Positions 1 to 9,426 of a stretch of DNA of 64,000 bases are shown here, in pieces. Numbering within the stretch: the first letter of the stretch is position 1; the number at the start of each line of letters is the position of its first letter. This DNA is from Acidimicrobiaceae bacterium (GTDB lineage: Bacteria > Actinomycetota > Acidimicrobiia > Acidimicrobiales > RAAP-2): the NCBI GenBank assembly GCA_003151235.1, contig PLWZ01000067.1, positions 22,231 through 86,230 of the forward strand. The letters are read 5' to 3'. Below the pieces are notes generated by a model, which worked only from the letters and a program-made list of their open reading frames with translations, had not been told where the DNA came from and did no database searches. The translations under genes and the position numbers were made by a program.

Positions 1-440
1 ATGTCCCCAAGCCAGCTGAGATCGAACGGGCGTGGCATGTCGTCGATGCCGAGGGCCTGGTCCTCGGCCGCCTCGCCACCGAGGTCGCCCGCGTGCTGCG
101 GGGCAAGCACCTCCCGATCTTCGCCCCCCACACCGACACCGGCGACCACGTCGTCGTGATCAACGCCGACAAGGTGGTCATGACCGCTGGCAAGGGCGAT
201 ACGAAGTTCGCCTACCGCCACAGTGGCTACCCGGGCGGGCTCCGGAAGCGCAGCTACTCGTCCCTGCTCGAGAACCAGCCGGCCGAGCTGGTGCGCCGGG
301 CGGTCCGGGGGATGCTGCCGAAGAACACGCTCGGCCGCCAGCAACTGGCCAAGCTCAAGGTCTACGCGGGCCCGGACCACCCGCACGTCTCCCAGTCGCC
401 CCAGCCACTCGAAATCCCTCACGCCCGCCGCCAGGCCTAG
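1..440 (+). CDS. rplM: 50S ribosomal protein L13 (5' truncated by window edge)
   Basis: This encodes large-subunit ribosomal protein L13, an early-assembling 23S rRNA-binding protein. The coding frame is open from base 3; only the first few residues are outside the window. Visible signatures are [19 protein letters not shown] at the N-terminus and a lysine/arginine-rich stretch around [15 protein letters not shown], followed by [12 protein letters not shown], all typical of bacterial L13. About 145 residues are visible, matching the usual length of about 147. It is followed after 19 bp by rpsI, the conserved rplM-rpsI operon order. Confidence 0.96.
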   Translation, partial: VPKPAEIERAWHVVDAEGLVLGRLATEVARVLRGKHLPIFAPHTDTGDHVVVINADKVVMTAGKGDTKFAYRHSGYPGGLRKRSYSSLLENQPAELVRRAVRGMLPKNTLGRQQLAKLKVYAGPDHPHVSQSPQPLEIPHARRQA

Positions 441-459
441 TCAGAGGAAGAACCCGCAC

Positions 460-852
460 ATGCCAGCCCCCCTCAGCCAGACAACCGGTCGCCGCAAGGA
501 GGCCGTCGCGCGCGTGCGCTTTCGCCCCGGCACCGGCACCATCAAGATCAACCGCCGCGAGTTCGAGGAGTACTTCACCTCGGCCAGCCACCGCATGGCG
601 GTGACCGACCCGCTGCGGCTCACCAACACGACCGAGTCCTACGACATCGACGCCACCATCGACGGCGGCGGGGTGTCGGGCCAGGCCAGGGCGCTCCGTC
701 TCGGCATCGCCCGCGCGCTGTGCCTGCTCGACGCCGAGCACCGGCCCATCTTGAAGCGCTCCGGCCTTCTCACCCGCAACGCGCGTGAGAAGGAGTCCAA
801 GAAGTACGGCCTGAAGAAGGCCCGCAAGGCGCCGCAGTACTCCAAGCGGTAA
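460..852 (+). CDS. rpsI: 30S ribosomal protein S9
   Basis: Small-subunit ribosomal protein S9 (130 residues), whose C-terminal tail reaches the P-site tRNA. The start is the ATG at 460, preceded by an AGAGGAAG ribosome-binding site about 9 bases upstream. The frame is open further upstream, but that part overlaps rplM and is not S9-like. Signatures are [14 protein letters not shown], the [19 protein letters not shown] segment and the basic end [12 protein letters not shown], with the expected terminal SKR. It is co-transcribed with rplM, and glmM begins 4 bp after the stop. Confidence 0.97.
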   Translation: MPAPLSQTTGRRKEAVARVRFRPGTGTIKINRREFEEYFTSASHRMAVTDPLRLTNTTESYDIDATIDGGGVSGQARALRLGIARALCLLDAEHRPILKRSGLLTRNAREKESKKYGLKKARKAPQYSKR

Positions 853-856
853 CGGG

Positions 857-2206
857 GTGGGCCGAGCACGTTTCGGCACCGATGGTGTGCGAGGGGTTGC
901 CGATGTCGACCTGACCGCAGCCCTCGCCCTCGCCTTGGGCCGGGCCACCGCCAGAGTCCTCGAGGCCCCGGGCTTCGTCGTCGGGCGCGACACCCGTCAG
1001 TCGGGACCCTCGCTCCAGGGCGCGTTCAGCGATGGGCTCGCCGCCGAGGGCGTCGCGGTCGCCGACGTCGGTGTCCTGCCAACTCCCGGCGTGGCGTTCG
1101 TGGCCCGGGCCCGCGGCCTCCCGGCCGCCGTCGTCTCGGCCTCCCACAACCCGTATCAAGACAACGGCATCAAGCTGTTCAGCGCCGAGGGCACCAAACT
1201 CCCCGTCGAAACTGAGCGGGCGATCGAAAAGGAGCTCGACGCGCTCCTCGACTCACCGGAACACCGCTCCACCCGACCCAGCGGTTCGGTGGTGGTTGAC
1301 GCCGAAGCCGCAGGTGAGTACCGGCGCGGCGTCGTCGCCGCGTTGGGGGGTCGTCGCCTCGACGGGCTGCACGTGGTGCTCGACTGCGCGAACGGTGCGG
1401 CGAGCGCTGTTGCCCCGGCGGTCTTCGAGTCCGTGGGCGCCCAGGTGGAGGTGGTGTTCGACCGACCCGACGGCATGAACATCAACGACGGGTGCGGTTC
1501 CACCCATCCGGCTGCGCTGTCGGCGGCCGTGCTCGAGCGCGGCGCGACCCTCGGCCTCGCCTTCGACGGTGACGCCGACCGACTGGTGGCGGCCGATCAC
1601 CATGGGGTTATCGCCGACGGCGACACGCTGCTCGCGCTCTTCGCGATCGACATGGCCGGCCGGGGCCAGCTGGCCGGCGACTCGGTGGTGGTCACGGTGA
1701 TGTCCAACCTCGGGTTCCACCTGGCCATGTCCGAGCGCAAGATCTCCGTGGTCGAGACCCCGGTCGGGGACCGGGCCGTGCTGGGCGCGCTCGAGGCGGG
1801 TGGATTCGACCTCGGCGGTGAGCAGTCGGGCCACATCTTGTTCCCCCGGCTGTCCTCCACCGGCGACGGGATCCTGACCGGGCTGATGCTGGCCGACCTG
1901 ATCGTCCGTTCGGGAGTCGGGTTGGCCCCGCTGTCGGCGGGCCTCATCGAGCGGGTGCCCCAGGTGCTTCGCAACGTCGTCGTCCTCGAGCCACATCGCC
2001 TGGCCGGTGCGACCGACGTCTGGGCAACGGTCACCGAGGTCGAGGCGTCGCTCGGCTCGACCGGTCGGGTGCTGCTCCGGGCGAGCGGGACCGAGCCGGT
2101 GGTCCGGGTCATGGTCGAGACCTTCGACCCGGAGGCTGCCGAGCTCGCCGTCGACCGGCTGTGTGCGGCCGTGGAGGGCTCGTTGGGGCGGCCGACCGGG
2201 TCGTGA
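857..2206 (+). CDS. glmM: Phosphoglucosamine mutase
   Basis: Converts glucosamine-6-phosphate to glucosamine-1-phosphate on the route to UDP-GlcNAc for peptidoglycan. The 449-residue protein matches the family length. It carries RFGTDGVRG at the N-terminus, the active-site serine loop SASHNPYQDNG (phospho-serine expected at about residue 96), the metal-binding loop FDGDADR and the C-terminal phosphate-binding loop RASGTEPVVRVM. The start is a GTG 4 bp after rpsI. glmS, which makes its substrate, lies directly downstream, so two consecutive amino-sugar steps are linked. Confidence 0.96.
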   Translation: MGRARFGTDGVRGVADVDLTAALALALGRATARVLEAPGFVVGRDTRQSGPSLQGAFSDGLAAEGVAVADVGVLPTPGVAFVARARGLPAAVVSASHNPYQDNGIKLFSAEGTKLPVETERAIEKELDALLDSPEHRSTRPSGSVVVDAEAAGEYRRGVVAALGGRRLDGLHVVLDCANGAASAVAPAVFESVGAQVEVVFDRPDGMNINDGCGSTHPAALSAAVLERGATLGLAFDGDADRLVAADHHGVIADGDTLLALFAIDMAGRGQLAGDSVVVTVMSNLGFHLAMSERKISVVETPVGDRAVLGALEAGGFDLGGEQSGHILFPRLSSTGDGILTGLMLADLIVRSGVGLAPLSAGLIERVPQVLRNVVVLEPHRLAGATDVWATVTEVEASLGSTGRVLLRASGTEPVVRVMVETFDPEAAELAVDRLCAAVEGSLGRPTGS

Positions 2207-2225
2207 GCGGCCCCGTTCGGGCCGC
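2205..2225 (+). terminator. Stem-loop at the end of glmM
   Basis: A perfect 8-bp inverted repeat, agcggccc / gggccgct with loop cgttc, starts inside the glmM stop codon. A run of five T lies about 19 bases further on rather than directly after the stem, so this is a weak or factor-assisted terminator candidate. It may separate the ribosomal/glmM unit from glmS. Confidence 0.4.
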
Positions 2226-2323
2226 TCGATGCCCGGTGTGACGCTTTTTGGAACGAACGCTCATGGCACCACACTCGGGCCATCGGTGAGGCACCCGGCG
2301 CCGTCCCGGTAGCCTCGTGTGGC

Positions 2324-4165
2324 ATGTGCGGGATCATCGGGGCCACCGGCCTCGACGACGTCGTCGACCTGCTGGTCGAGGGCTTGGAACGCCTGGAGTA
2401 CCGGGGGTATGACTCGGCCGGCCTGGTCCTGACCGCCCCCGGAGAGTTGTGGCGGGTGCGCGCGGCCGACGGGACCCGTTCGGTGGCGGCGCTGCGGGGC
2501 CTGGCCGCCTCGGCCCCTCGAGCGGCCACGACCGGCGTCGGCCACACCCGCTGGGCCACCCACGGCCACCCGTCGGTCGAGAACGCCCACCCACTCTTCG
2601 ACTGCACCGGCCGGGTGGCGGTCGTGCACAACGGGATCATCGAGAACCACACCGAGATCGGGGAGCGCCTCGAGGCGGCTGGCCACACCATCACCTCGGC
2701 GACCGACACCGAGGTGCTGGCCCACCTCGTCGAGGAGCAGATGGCAGGGGGCCTGAGCCTGACCGAGGCGGTGCGGGTGACCCTCACGATGGTCGAGGGC
2801 TCATTCTCGATAGCGGTGGTCTCAGCCGACGAGCCCGAACTCCTCGTGGCGGCGCGGCGAAACACGCCGCTCATCCTCGGGCTCACCGACGGCGCCGCTT
2901 TGTTGGCGTCGGACATCCCGGCGTTGCTCGGCAAGACCGACCGCCTCTTCGTGCTCGACGACGATCAGCTGGCCGAGTTGCGGCCGGGCTCGGTGCGGGT
3001 GACCACGCTCGCCGGGGCGGAGGTCGAGCCGCCGGCCTTGAGCATCGATTGGGACCTCGCCGCCGCGCAGAAGGGCGGCTACGAGGACTTCATGAGCAAG
3101 GAGATCCGGGAGCAGCCCCGCGCGGTGGCCGACACGCTGCTCGACCGGCACCGGCCGGACGGCTCGCTGACGCTCGACGAGGCCAGGCTGTCCGACGACG
3201 ATCTTCGCCGGATCAACAAGGTCTACATCGTCGCCTGCGGTTCGAGCTACCACGCCGCGTTGCTGGCCAAGTACGCGATCGAGCACTGGGCGCGCGTCGC
3301 CGCAGAGGTCGACATTGCGAGCGAGTTCCGCTACCGGGACCCGGTCCTCGATGCGACCACGCTCGCCGTCGGGGTCAGCCAGTCGGGCGAGTCGCTCGAC
3401 ACGGCGCTGGCCCTACGAGAGGCACGCCAACGCGGGGCCCGGGTGCTGGCCGTGACCAACGTCGTGGACTCCTCGATCGCCCGCGACGCCGACGCCGTCC
3501 TCTATACGCGGGCGGGGCCCGAGATCTGTGTCGCCGCGACCAAGACCCTGCTCGCCCAGATCGTGGCCCTCGAGTTGCTCGCCCTGACGCTCGCCCAGGT
3601 GCGCGGCACCCTGTCGGCCGATGAGATCGATCAGATCATGGAATCGCTTCACCGGCTCCCCGGGATGATCGAAGAGGTGCTGAAGCGCGAGAAGGAGGTC
3701 GACGAGGTCGCCCAGGCGCTCGTCGCGGCGCGGGACTTCTTCTATCTCGGGCGCAACGTCGGCTTCCCGGTCGCGCTGGAGGGGGCGCTGAAGCTGAAGG
3801 AGCTCTCCTACCTCCACGCCGAGGGATACCCGGCCGGGGAGCTCAAGCACGGACCGATCGCGTTGATCGAGCCGGGCACAGTCGTCGTGGGTGTCGCCAC
3901 CCGCAACCCGCTGTGGGACAAGTTCCAGTCGAACATCGCCGAGGTGAAGAGCCGGGGGGCGACCATCGTGCTCGTCGCCAACGACGGTGACGAGCGGGCC
4001 GAGGCCCTCGCCGACCACGTGCTGTGGGTCCCGGCGGCCGACCAGCTGCTCGCGCCGGTGGTCGACATCGTTCCGCTCCAGCTTTTCGCCTACCGGCTCG
4101 CCCGGTTGCACGGCCACGACGTCGACCGTCCCCGCAACCTGGCCAAGACCGTGACCGTCGAGTGA
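2324..4165 (+). CDS. glmS: Glutamine--fructose-6-phosphate aminotransferase (isomerizing)
   Basis: Makes glucosamine-6-phosphate from fructose-6-phosphate and glutamine, the entry step to amino-sugar synthesis. The ATG start gives MCGIIG, so Cys2 becomes the N-terminal glutaminase nucleophile. Domains are class II glutaminase (about 1-220, with GHTRWATHG and HNGIIEN), then two SIS sugar-isomerase domains (about 285-420 and 455-600). The C-terminus NLAKTVTVE carries the catalytic lysine loop. Length of 613 is normal. No glmS ribozyme was recognised in the 117-bp upstream gap. acpS overlaps its stop by 4 bp. Confidence 0.97.
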   Translation: MCGIIGATGLDDVVDLLVEGLERLEYRGYDSAGLVLTAPGELWRVRAADGTRSVAALRGLAASAPRAATTGVGHTRWATHGHPSVENAHPLFDCTGRVAVVHNGIIENHTEIGERLEAAGHTITSATDTEVLAHLVEEQMAGGLSLTEAVRVTLTMVEGSFSIAVVSADEPELLVAARRNTPLILGLTDGAALLASDIPALLGKTDRLFVLDDDQLAELRPGSVRVTTLAGAEVEPPALSIDWDLAAAQKGGYEDFMSKEIREQPRAVADTLLDRHRPDGSLTLDEARLSDDDLRRINKVYIVACGSSYHAALLAKYAIEHWARVAAEVDIASEFRYRDPVLDATTLAVGVSQSGESLDTALALREARQRGARVLAVTNVVDSSIARDADAVLYTRAGPEICVAATKTLLAQIVALELLALTLAQVRGTLSADEIDQIMESLHRLPGMIEEVLKREKEVDEVAQALVAARDFFYLGRNVGFPVALEGALKLKELSYLHAEGYPAGELKHGPIALIEPGTVVVGVATRNPLWDKFQSNIAEVKSRGATIVLVANDGDERAEALADHVLWVPAADQLLAPVVDIVPLQLFAYRLARLHGHDVDRPRNLAKTVTVE

Positions 4166-4599
4166 GCGTCGTGATGCCCCAGACGGTCGGGGCGCACGTG
4201 TCGGGGATCGGGATCGATGCGGTCGACGTCGACCGCTTCCGCCGGGTGCTCGTCCGCCGGCCGTCGCTGGCCAATCGGGTCTTCACGGATGCCGAGCGCG
4301 CCGACGCGGCAGGCCGCGGCGACCCGGCCCAGCACCTGGCCGCCCGCTTCGCGGCCAAGGAGGCGGTGATGAAGGCGCTCGGCACCGGCATCGGCGGCTT
4401 CGCCCTCCACGACGTCGAGGTGGTGCGCGGGACCGAGGCCGGGGCCCGCCGAGGCGCCCCGTCCTTGCGGCTCTTCGACCGGGCGGCGGCGCTGGCCGCC
4501 GAGCGCGGGATAGCCAGCTGGCACGTCTCGTTGACCCACACCGACAGGCTGGCCATGGCCATGGTGTTGGCCGAGTCCGGCGAGCCCTGGACTCGTTGA
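4162..4599 (+). CDS. acpS: Holo-[acyl-carrier-protein] synthase
   Basis: Transfers 4'-phosphopantetheine from CoA to the acyl carrier protein. The 145-residue product has the two magnesium/CoA-binding signatures of the AcpS family: GIDAVDVDRF near the N-terminus and RFAAKEAVMKALGTG in the middle, plus the C-terminal WHVSLTHT strand. The chosen start is the GTG at 4162, which overlaps the glmS stop (GTGA). An in-frame ATG at 4174 is an equally credible start. It is translationally coupled to glmS and followed 10 bp later by nnr. Confidence 0.93.
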   Translation: MSVVMPQTVGAHVSGIGIDAVDVDRFRRVLVRRPSLANRVFTDAERADAAGRGDPAQHLAARFAAKEAVMKALGTGIGGFALHDVEVVRGTEAGARRGAPSLRLFDRAAALAAERGIASWHVSLTHTDRLAMAMVLAESGEPWTR

Positions 4600-4609
4600 G
4601 GCGGCCAGG

Positions 4610-6019
4610 GTGCGACCGGTGGTGAGCGTCGCCGAGATGCGGGCGGCCGACGCTGCGGCCATCGGTTCGGTGGGGGAGTCCGAGCTGATCCACCGGGCCG
4701 GTTTCGCGGTCGCGACAGAGGCCCTCCGCATGCTCGGAGGCGCCTACGGGCGACGGATCGTGGTGCTGGCCGGCAAGGGCAACAACGGCAATGACGGTCG
4801 GGTGGCCGCCGCTGCGCTCGCTCGCCGCGGGGCCCTGGTGGACGTGATCGACGCTGCGAGCGCGCCCGGTCGCATAGATGGCTGTGACCTCGTGATCGAC
4901 GCCGCCTACGGGACCGGGTTCTCGGGCGCCTATTCGGCCCCCGTCGTGTCCAAGGGAACGGTGGTGCTGGCGGTGGACATCCCGTCGGGGGTGGACGCCA
5001 ACACCGGCGAGATGCCCGGCCGGGCCCTCGAGGCCGACCGAACGGTCACCTTCGCGGCGTTGAAGCCGGGCCTGCTCATGGGAGCGGGCGTGTCGGTGAG
5101 CGGAGAGGTCTCGGTTGCCGACATCGGCGTGCGGGTCCGGTCGACCTCGATCGGCCTCGTTGACGACGCCGACCTGGCCGAGCTCCCGGCGCGGGAACGC
5201 AGCACCCACAAGTGGGTCAGCGCCGTCGCCATCGTCGCCGGTTCGCCCGGGATGGAGGGCGCCGCCTTCTTGTGCGGCCGGGGCGCCGCCCGGGCCGGCG
5301 CCGGGATGGTTCGCCTCGCCGTGCCGGGCGCCGACACCGAATCGGCCGGGCCGTGGCCGAACGAGGCCGTGCGGGTGATCCTCGGCAAGAAGGATTGGGC
5401 CGACGACGTCCTGGCGGTCGTCGAACGCTGCCGTGCGCTCGTCATCGGCCCCGGTCTCGGTCGCGACGACGCGACGTTGCGCGCGGTGCGGAGCGTCATC
5501 TCCCGCTCGCCGGTGCCGGTGGTGGCCGACGCGGACGCATTGTTCGCCCTCGGCGACGCCCGCTCGGCCCGGGAGGTGGTCTCCGGCGACGGGGTGGACC
5601 GGCCGGTGATCCTCACCCCCCATGACGGCGAGTACCGCCGCCTGGCTGGCCACGATCCGGGTCCCGACCGCGTCGCGGCGGCCACACGCCTGGCCGAATC
5701 GACGGGCGCGGTCGTCCTGGTCAAGGGATCCCTCACCGTGGTCGCGGCGCCCGAGGGCGAGGGCTTCGCGCCGCCGCCGGTCCTCATGGCCGCCGCGGGG
5801 ACCCCTGCGCTCGCAACCGCCGGGACCGGCGACGTGTTGAGCGGGATCATCGGCGCGTTCGTCGCCCGGGGGGTGGACGCGCCGCGCGCGGCCGCGTTCG
5901 CCGCACACGTCCACGGCGCCGCAGCACGACGGGGCCGGGCCCAGGGCCTCCTGTCGGTCGACCTTCCCGATCTCGTGGCCGACTGGCTGTCGGAGAGCGA
6001 GGCCGGCCCTCATGGCTGA
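4610..6019 (+). CDS. nnr: Bifunctional NAD(P)H-hydrate epimerase / ADP-dependent dehydratase
   Basis: Repairs hydrated NADH/NADPH: the N-terminal half epimerises the R and S hydrates, the C-terminal half dehydrates the S form using ADP. The epimerase half (about 1-205) shows GKGNNGNDGRVAA and the DAAYGTG loop. The ribokinase-like dehydratase half (about 210-465) shows LTPHDGEYRRLAG and ATAGTGDVLSGIIGAF, whose aspartate is catalytic. The start is GTG 4610. The protein (469 residues) is somewhat shorter than E. coli YjeF/Nnr (about 515) but both domains look complete. It overlaps alr by 8 bp. Confidence 0.94.
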   Translation: MRPVVSVAEMRAADAAAIGSVGESELIHRAGFAVATEALRMLGGAYGRRIVVLAGKGNNGNDGRVAAAALARRGALVDVIDAASAPGRIDGCDLVIDAAYGTGFSGAYSAPVVSKGTVVLAVDIPSGVDANTGEMPGRALEADRTVTFAALKPGLLMGAGVSVSGEVSVADIGVRVRSTSIGLVDDADLAELPARERSTHKWVSAVAIVAGSPGMEGAAFLCGRGAARAGAGMVRLAVPGADTESAGPWPNEAVRVILGKKDWADDVLAVVERCRALVIGPGLGRDDATLRAVRSVISRSPVPVVADADALFALGDARSAREVVSGDGVDRPVILTPHDGEYRRLAGHDPGPDRVAAATRLAESTGAVVLVKGSLTVVAAPEGEGFAPPPVLMAAAGTPALATAGTGDVLSGIIGAFVARGVDAPRAAAFAAHVHGAAARRGRAQGLLSVDLPDLVADWLSESEAGPHG

Positions 6020-7247
6020 GGGTCGCTCGCGGCCGGCGTGGGCCGAGATCGACCTCGAGGCGGTGCGGGTCAACATCGGCCTGATGAGCCAGGTGGCTGC
6101 GCCCGCCGCGGTGTGCGCCGTGGTCAAGGCGGACGGCTACGGGCACGGCGCCGTCACCGTCGCCCACGCGGCCATCGAAACGGGGGTCGCCGGGTTGGCC
6201 GTTGCTATCGTCGACGAGGGGATCGAGCTACGCAACGCCGGTGTCACCGCCCCGATCCTGCTGCTGTCCGAGGTCGCTCCCGACGCCGCCGAGGCCGCCG
6301 TCGAGCACAGGTTGACGCCAACCCTCTACACAGACGAGGGGAAAGCCGCCGTCGAGCGGGCGGTGAACCGTGTCGGTGGTCGCGGCACGGTGCACGTGAA
6401 GGTCGACACCGGCATGCATAGGGTCGGCCTCGCGCCCGAGGCGGTGCTCGATTTCGTCGGTTCGGTGCACGCCGCGCCGGACCTCAGCCTGGAGGGCTTC
6501 TTCACCCACCTCGCCGTGGCCGACGGAGACAGCCCGGAGGACCGGGAGTTCACCGACCGCCAGGTGGCGGAGTTCGAGCGCCACCTCCGCGACCTCGCCG
6601 CGCGCGGCATCCGCCCCGCCGTGCGCCACGCCGCCAACTCGGCCGGCGCGATCGCACACCCGGGGTCGCGCTTTGATCTCGTCCGGACCGGCATCGCGCT
6701 GTACGGCGAGCTGCCCAACCCGTCGATGGCCACAACGATCGCCGCCGCGTCGGGGGGCCACTCCTTGCGGCCGGTCCTCTCTCTCCGAGCCCAGGTGGTC
6801 GCGACGCGCAATCTGGCCGCGGGCGAGCGCCCCTCCTACGGCCGACTGCGCCCGCTGCCGGGCCCGTCCGTCGTCGCAACCGTCCCCATCGGCTACGCCG
6901 ACGGCGTGCCGCGGCGGCTGTTCGACACCGGCGGTGAGGTGCTGATCGGCGGTCGCCGCCGACCGCTGGCCGGCAGCGTGACGATGGACCAGATCGTCGT
7001 CGACTGCGGGGACGATGGCGACGTCGCGGTCGGGGACGAGGTCGTGTTGATCGGCCGGCAGGGTAACGACTTCATCGGCGCGTCCGAGTGGGCCGATCGG
7101 ATGGGAACCATCTCCTATGAGGTGCTGGTCGGCATCGGCTCCCGGGTGCCCCGTGTCCCCCGTGCCGAGGCCGGGCCCCGTGTCCCCCGTGCCGAGGCCA
7201 GGCCCCGGTTGCGCCACTGGCTCGGACCACGGCCGGTCCGGCCCTGA
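6012..7247 (+). CDS. alr: Alanine racemase
   Basis: PLP-dependent interconversion of L- and D-alanine for peptidoglycan. The PLP lysine is K39 in [11 protein letters not shown]; the catalytic tyrosine lies in PSYGRLRP, and [13 protein letters not shown] and GSVTMDQ are further family signatures. The 411-residue protein is longer than typical (about 370-390). The extra length is a C-terminal basic, proline-rich tail made of a 9-residue tandem duplication (see repeat entry), so the tail is probably not part of the catalytic fold. It starts at an ATG overlapping the end of nnr. Confidence 0.95.
   Translation: MAEGRSRPAWAEIDLEAVRVNIGLMSQVAAPAAVCAVVKADGYGHGAVTVAHAAIETGVAGLAVAIVDEGIELRNAGVTAPILLLSEVAPDAAEAAVEHRLTPTLYTDEGKAAVERAVNRVGGRGTVHVKVDTGMHRVGLAPEAVLDFVGSVHAAPDLSLEGFFTHLAVADGDSPEDREFTDRQVAEFERHLRDLAARGIRPAVRHAANSAGAIAHPGSRFDLVRTGIALYGELPNPSMATTIAAASGGHSLRPVLSLRAQVVATRNLAAGERPSYGRLRPLPGPSVVATVPIGYADGVPRRLFDTGGEVLIGGRRRPLAGSVTMDQIVVDCGDDGDVAVGDEVVLIGRQGNDFIGASEWADRMGTISYEVLVGIGSRVPRVPRAEAGPRVPRAEARPRLRHWLGPRPVRP
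7149..7202 (+). repeat. 27-bp tandem duplication inside the alr C-terminus
   Basis: Two adjacent 27-bp units (7149-7175 and 7176-7202) differ at only one base. They are in frame and encode PRVPRAEAG then PRVPRAEAR. The unit lies in the non-conserved tail of alanine racemase, so copy number could change without breaking the reading frame. Confidence 0.9.
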
Positions 7248-7254
7248 TGCAGCC

Positions 7255-8241
7255 GTGAAGCGCCGCCGGGTCGTCGCCGGGATCGCGTTCGGGACCCTGC
7301 TCGGGGCCGCCTACGTGCTCGAGCGGTCGTTGGCCCGACGCTGGCGGGCAGGGGAGGACGAGCTGACCGCAGCCGGCCTGTCGATGCCCGACGTCGCCCA
7401 CCACTTCGTCCCGACCGACGACGGTGCTCGGATCCACGTCGTCGAGTCCGGGACGGGTCCGGCCATCGTGCTGATCCATGGGATCACGCTCGGCGTCGGG
7501 GTCTGGGCCCGCCAGTTCCGCGACCTGACGGACCGGCACCGGGTGATCGCCTTCGACCAACGGGGGCACGGCCAGTCGATCGGTGGCTCGGGTGGGTATT
7601 CCTTCGAGCGGTTGGCCGACGATCTCCTCACCGTCCTCGAGCACCGCCAGGTGACCGACGCCGTCGTCGTTGGCCACTCCATGGGCGGGATGGTGCTGCA
7701 GTTGGCCGCGCTCCGGCGCGCCGAGGCGTTGGCCCGGCACACGTCGGGCATCGTGCTGCTGGCGACGGATGCTGGCCCGGCCATCCCCGGCCCGGTCGGT
7801 CGGCCCATGGGGACCGTGACCGGGCGGATGGCGGGCCGGGCGGCCCGCTTCGCCGAACGGCGGGGGAAGGGCGTCTATCCCGGATCCGACCTGGCCACCT
7901 GGGGGGCCCGGGTGTGCTTCGGATCTCAGCCCCGGGCCGCGGACGTCGAACTCGTTCGTTCGATCTCGGTCGGCGTGTCGCCCCGGGCGATGGCCGAGCT
8001 GCTGATTCCCCTCCTCGCGTTCGACGTCCGCGCCGAGCTGGTCAACATCGAGCTCCCGACCCTGGTCGTGGTGGGCACGAGGGACCTGGTCACCCCGGCC
8101 CGGCGGGCCCGGGCGATGGCCGAGCGGATACCGAAGGCCGAGCTCGAGGTGCTGGCCGGGTGCGGCCACCTGGTCATGCTCGAGCGCCCCGACGCGCTCG
8201 CGAGCATCCTGGACCGGTTCTCCGCCCAGCGCGTCGCCTGA
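7255..8241 (+). CDS. Alpha/beta hydrolase
   Basis: A 328-residue alpha/beta-hydrolase-fold enzyme of unknown substrate. The N-terminus has basic residues followed by a hydrophobic segment (about 6-22), suggesting membrane attachment. The hydrolase core runs from about 55 to 325: VLIHGI with oxyanion-hole residues, FDQRGHGQS, the nucleophile elbow GHSMGG (Ser142), the acid region [10 protein letters not shown], and the histidine in GCGHLVML. The GTG at 7255 is chosen because it lies just after alr and before the hydrophobic segment; the frame stays open upstream inside alr. Position in the alr-tsaE run suggests co-transcription only. Confidence 0.85.
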   Translation: MKRRRVVAGIAFGTLLGAAYVLERSLARRWRAGEDELTAAGLSMPDVAHHFVPTDDGARIHVVESGTGPAIVLIHGITLGVGVWARQFRDLTDRHRVIAFDQRGHGQSIGGSGGYSFERLADDLLTVLEHRQVTDAVVVGHSMGGMVLQLAALRRAEALARHTSGIVLLATDAGPAIPGPVGRPMGTVTGRMAGRAARFAERRGKGVYPGSDLATWGARVCFGSQPRAADVELVRSISVGVSPRAMAELLIPLLAFDVRAELVNIELPTLVVVGTRDLVTPARRARAMAERIPKAELEVLAGCGHLVMLERPDALASILDRFSAQRVA

Positions 8242-8296
8242 GCGACCGGTCGGGCAGCCCGGGAAGCACGGACGCCGGTCCAGGTACGATTCCGCG

Positions 8297-8875
8297 GTGG
8301 CTGGGCCGGGGACGCCCGTGGCTTTCGAGGCTCTTCGGTCAGAAGCACTGGGCTGCGTCCGGTGCACGCTATCCAAGGGTCGGACCCAGGTCGTCTTCGG
8401 TGTCGGCGACCCCCACGCGGACCTGATGTTCGTGGGCGAGGCGCCCGGGCGTGAGGAGGACCTCGCAGGCGAGCCGTTCGTCGGACGCTCGGGCAAGCTG
8501 CTCGACCGGCTGATGCAAGAGGAGCTCGGTATGGACCGGAGCCAGTGCTACATCGCGAACGTGGTCAAGTGCCGCCCACCCGACAACCGCGACCCGGCGC
8601 CCGGGGAGATCGAGGCCTGCCGGCCCTATCTGGAGGCTCAGATCGACCTGATCGACCCGCTGGTGGTGGTGACCCTCGGCAACTTCGCAGCGCGGTTGTT
8701 GCTCGACACGACCCAGGGGATCAACGCGCTGCGGGGCAAGCCGTACCCGTTCCGGCGGGGCCAGCTCGTTCCCACGTACCACCCGGCCTATGCACTGCGC
8801 TCGGGGGGCCAGGGCGTGGCCGAGATGCGGGCCGACTTCATCCGTGCGAAGCGCCTGCTCGCCCGGCCGACGTGA
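8297..8875 (+). CDS. Uracil-DNA glycosylase, family 4 (Fe-S)
   Basis: Removes uracil from DNA in base excision repair. The 192-residue length and layout fit family 4 (thermostable-type) UDGs. Four cysteines are placed as in 4Fe-4S members: C20 and C23 (CVRC), C92 in [13 protein letters not shown], and C108 in EACRPYL. The uracil-binding motif [20 protein letters not shown] and the second active-site motif [10 protein letters not shown] are intact. The GTG start at 8297 gives the expected N-terminus. The stop overlaps the tsaE start (GTGA). Confidence 0.93.
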   Translation: MAGPGTPVAFEALRSEALGCVRCTLSKGRTQVVFGVGDPHADLMFVGEAPGREEDLAGEPFVGRSGKLLDRLMQEELGMDRSQCYIANVVKCRPPDNRDPAPGEIEACRPYLEAQIDLIDPLVVVTLGNFAARLLLDTTQGINALRGKPYPFRRGQLVPTYHPAYALRSGGQGVAEMRADFIRAKRLLARPT

Positions 8876-9426
8876 CCGATGGCTGGACGATCGGCGCCCG
8901 GACCGACGATCCCGACGGGACCCGATCACTGGCGGCCGCCCTGGCCGGGCACAGCCGTCCCGGTGACCTCATCCTCCTCGTCGGCGGGCTCGGCGCAGGC
9001 AAGACGGTCTTCGCGCAGGGCTTCGCCGCCGCCCTCGGCGTCGCGGGTCCGGTGACCTCGCCCACCTTCACCCTCGTCCGCCAGTACCAGTGTGCCGGCC
9101 CCGGGCCGGTCCGCCAGCTGGTCCACGCGGACCTGTACCGGCTCGATCACCTGACCGAGGTGGCGGATCTGGCCTTGCCCGAGCTCATCGAGGGTCAGGC
9201 GGTGGCGCTGGTCGAATGGGGTGACGCCGGCGCACCCGTGCTGGGCGAGAGCGCGCTCGAGGTCGCGCTGGCCCCGACCGATTCCGATCGCCGCCGCGAC
9301 GGCGGGGCCGAGCCGCGCACGGTGGACCTGGCGGCCCGTGGCCCGGCCTGGGCCGGGCGGCGGGACGAGATCGCGGCGGCCCTCCGGCCGTTCGCGGCCG
9401 GCCAGAGCGTCCCGGGCGCCCGATGA
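8872..9426 (+). CDS. tsaE: tRNA t6A37 threonylcarbamoyladenosine synthesis ATPase TsaE
   Basis: P-loop ATPase that drives the TsaB-TsaD complex in making t6A at position 37 of ANN-decoding tRNAs. The 184-residue protein has a Walker A, GGLGAGKT (38-45), the SPTFTLVRQY motif and VHADLYRL, all family-specific. The GTG at 8872 overlaps the UDG stop; longer forms would lie inside the UDG gene. The stop overlaps the tsaB start (ATGA). tsaE, tsaB and tsaD lie together here with rimI between tsaB and tsaD, a common actinobacterial order. Confidence 0.94.
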   Translation: MTDGWTIGARTDDPDGTRSLAAALAGHSRPGDLILLVGGLGAGKTVFAQGFAAALGVAGPVTSPTFTLVRQYQCAGPGPVRQLVHADLYRLDHLTEVADLALPELIEGQAVALVEWGDAGAPVLGESALEVALAPTDSDRRRDGGAEPRTVDLAARGPAWAGRRDEIAAALRPFAAGQSVPGAR

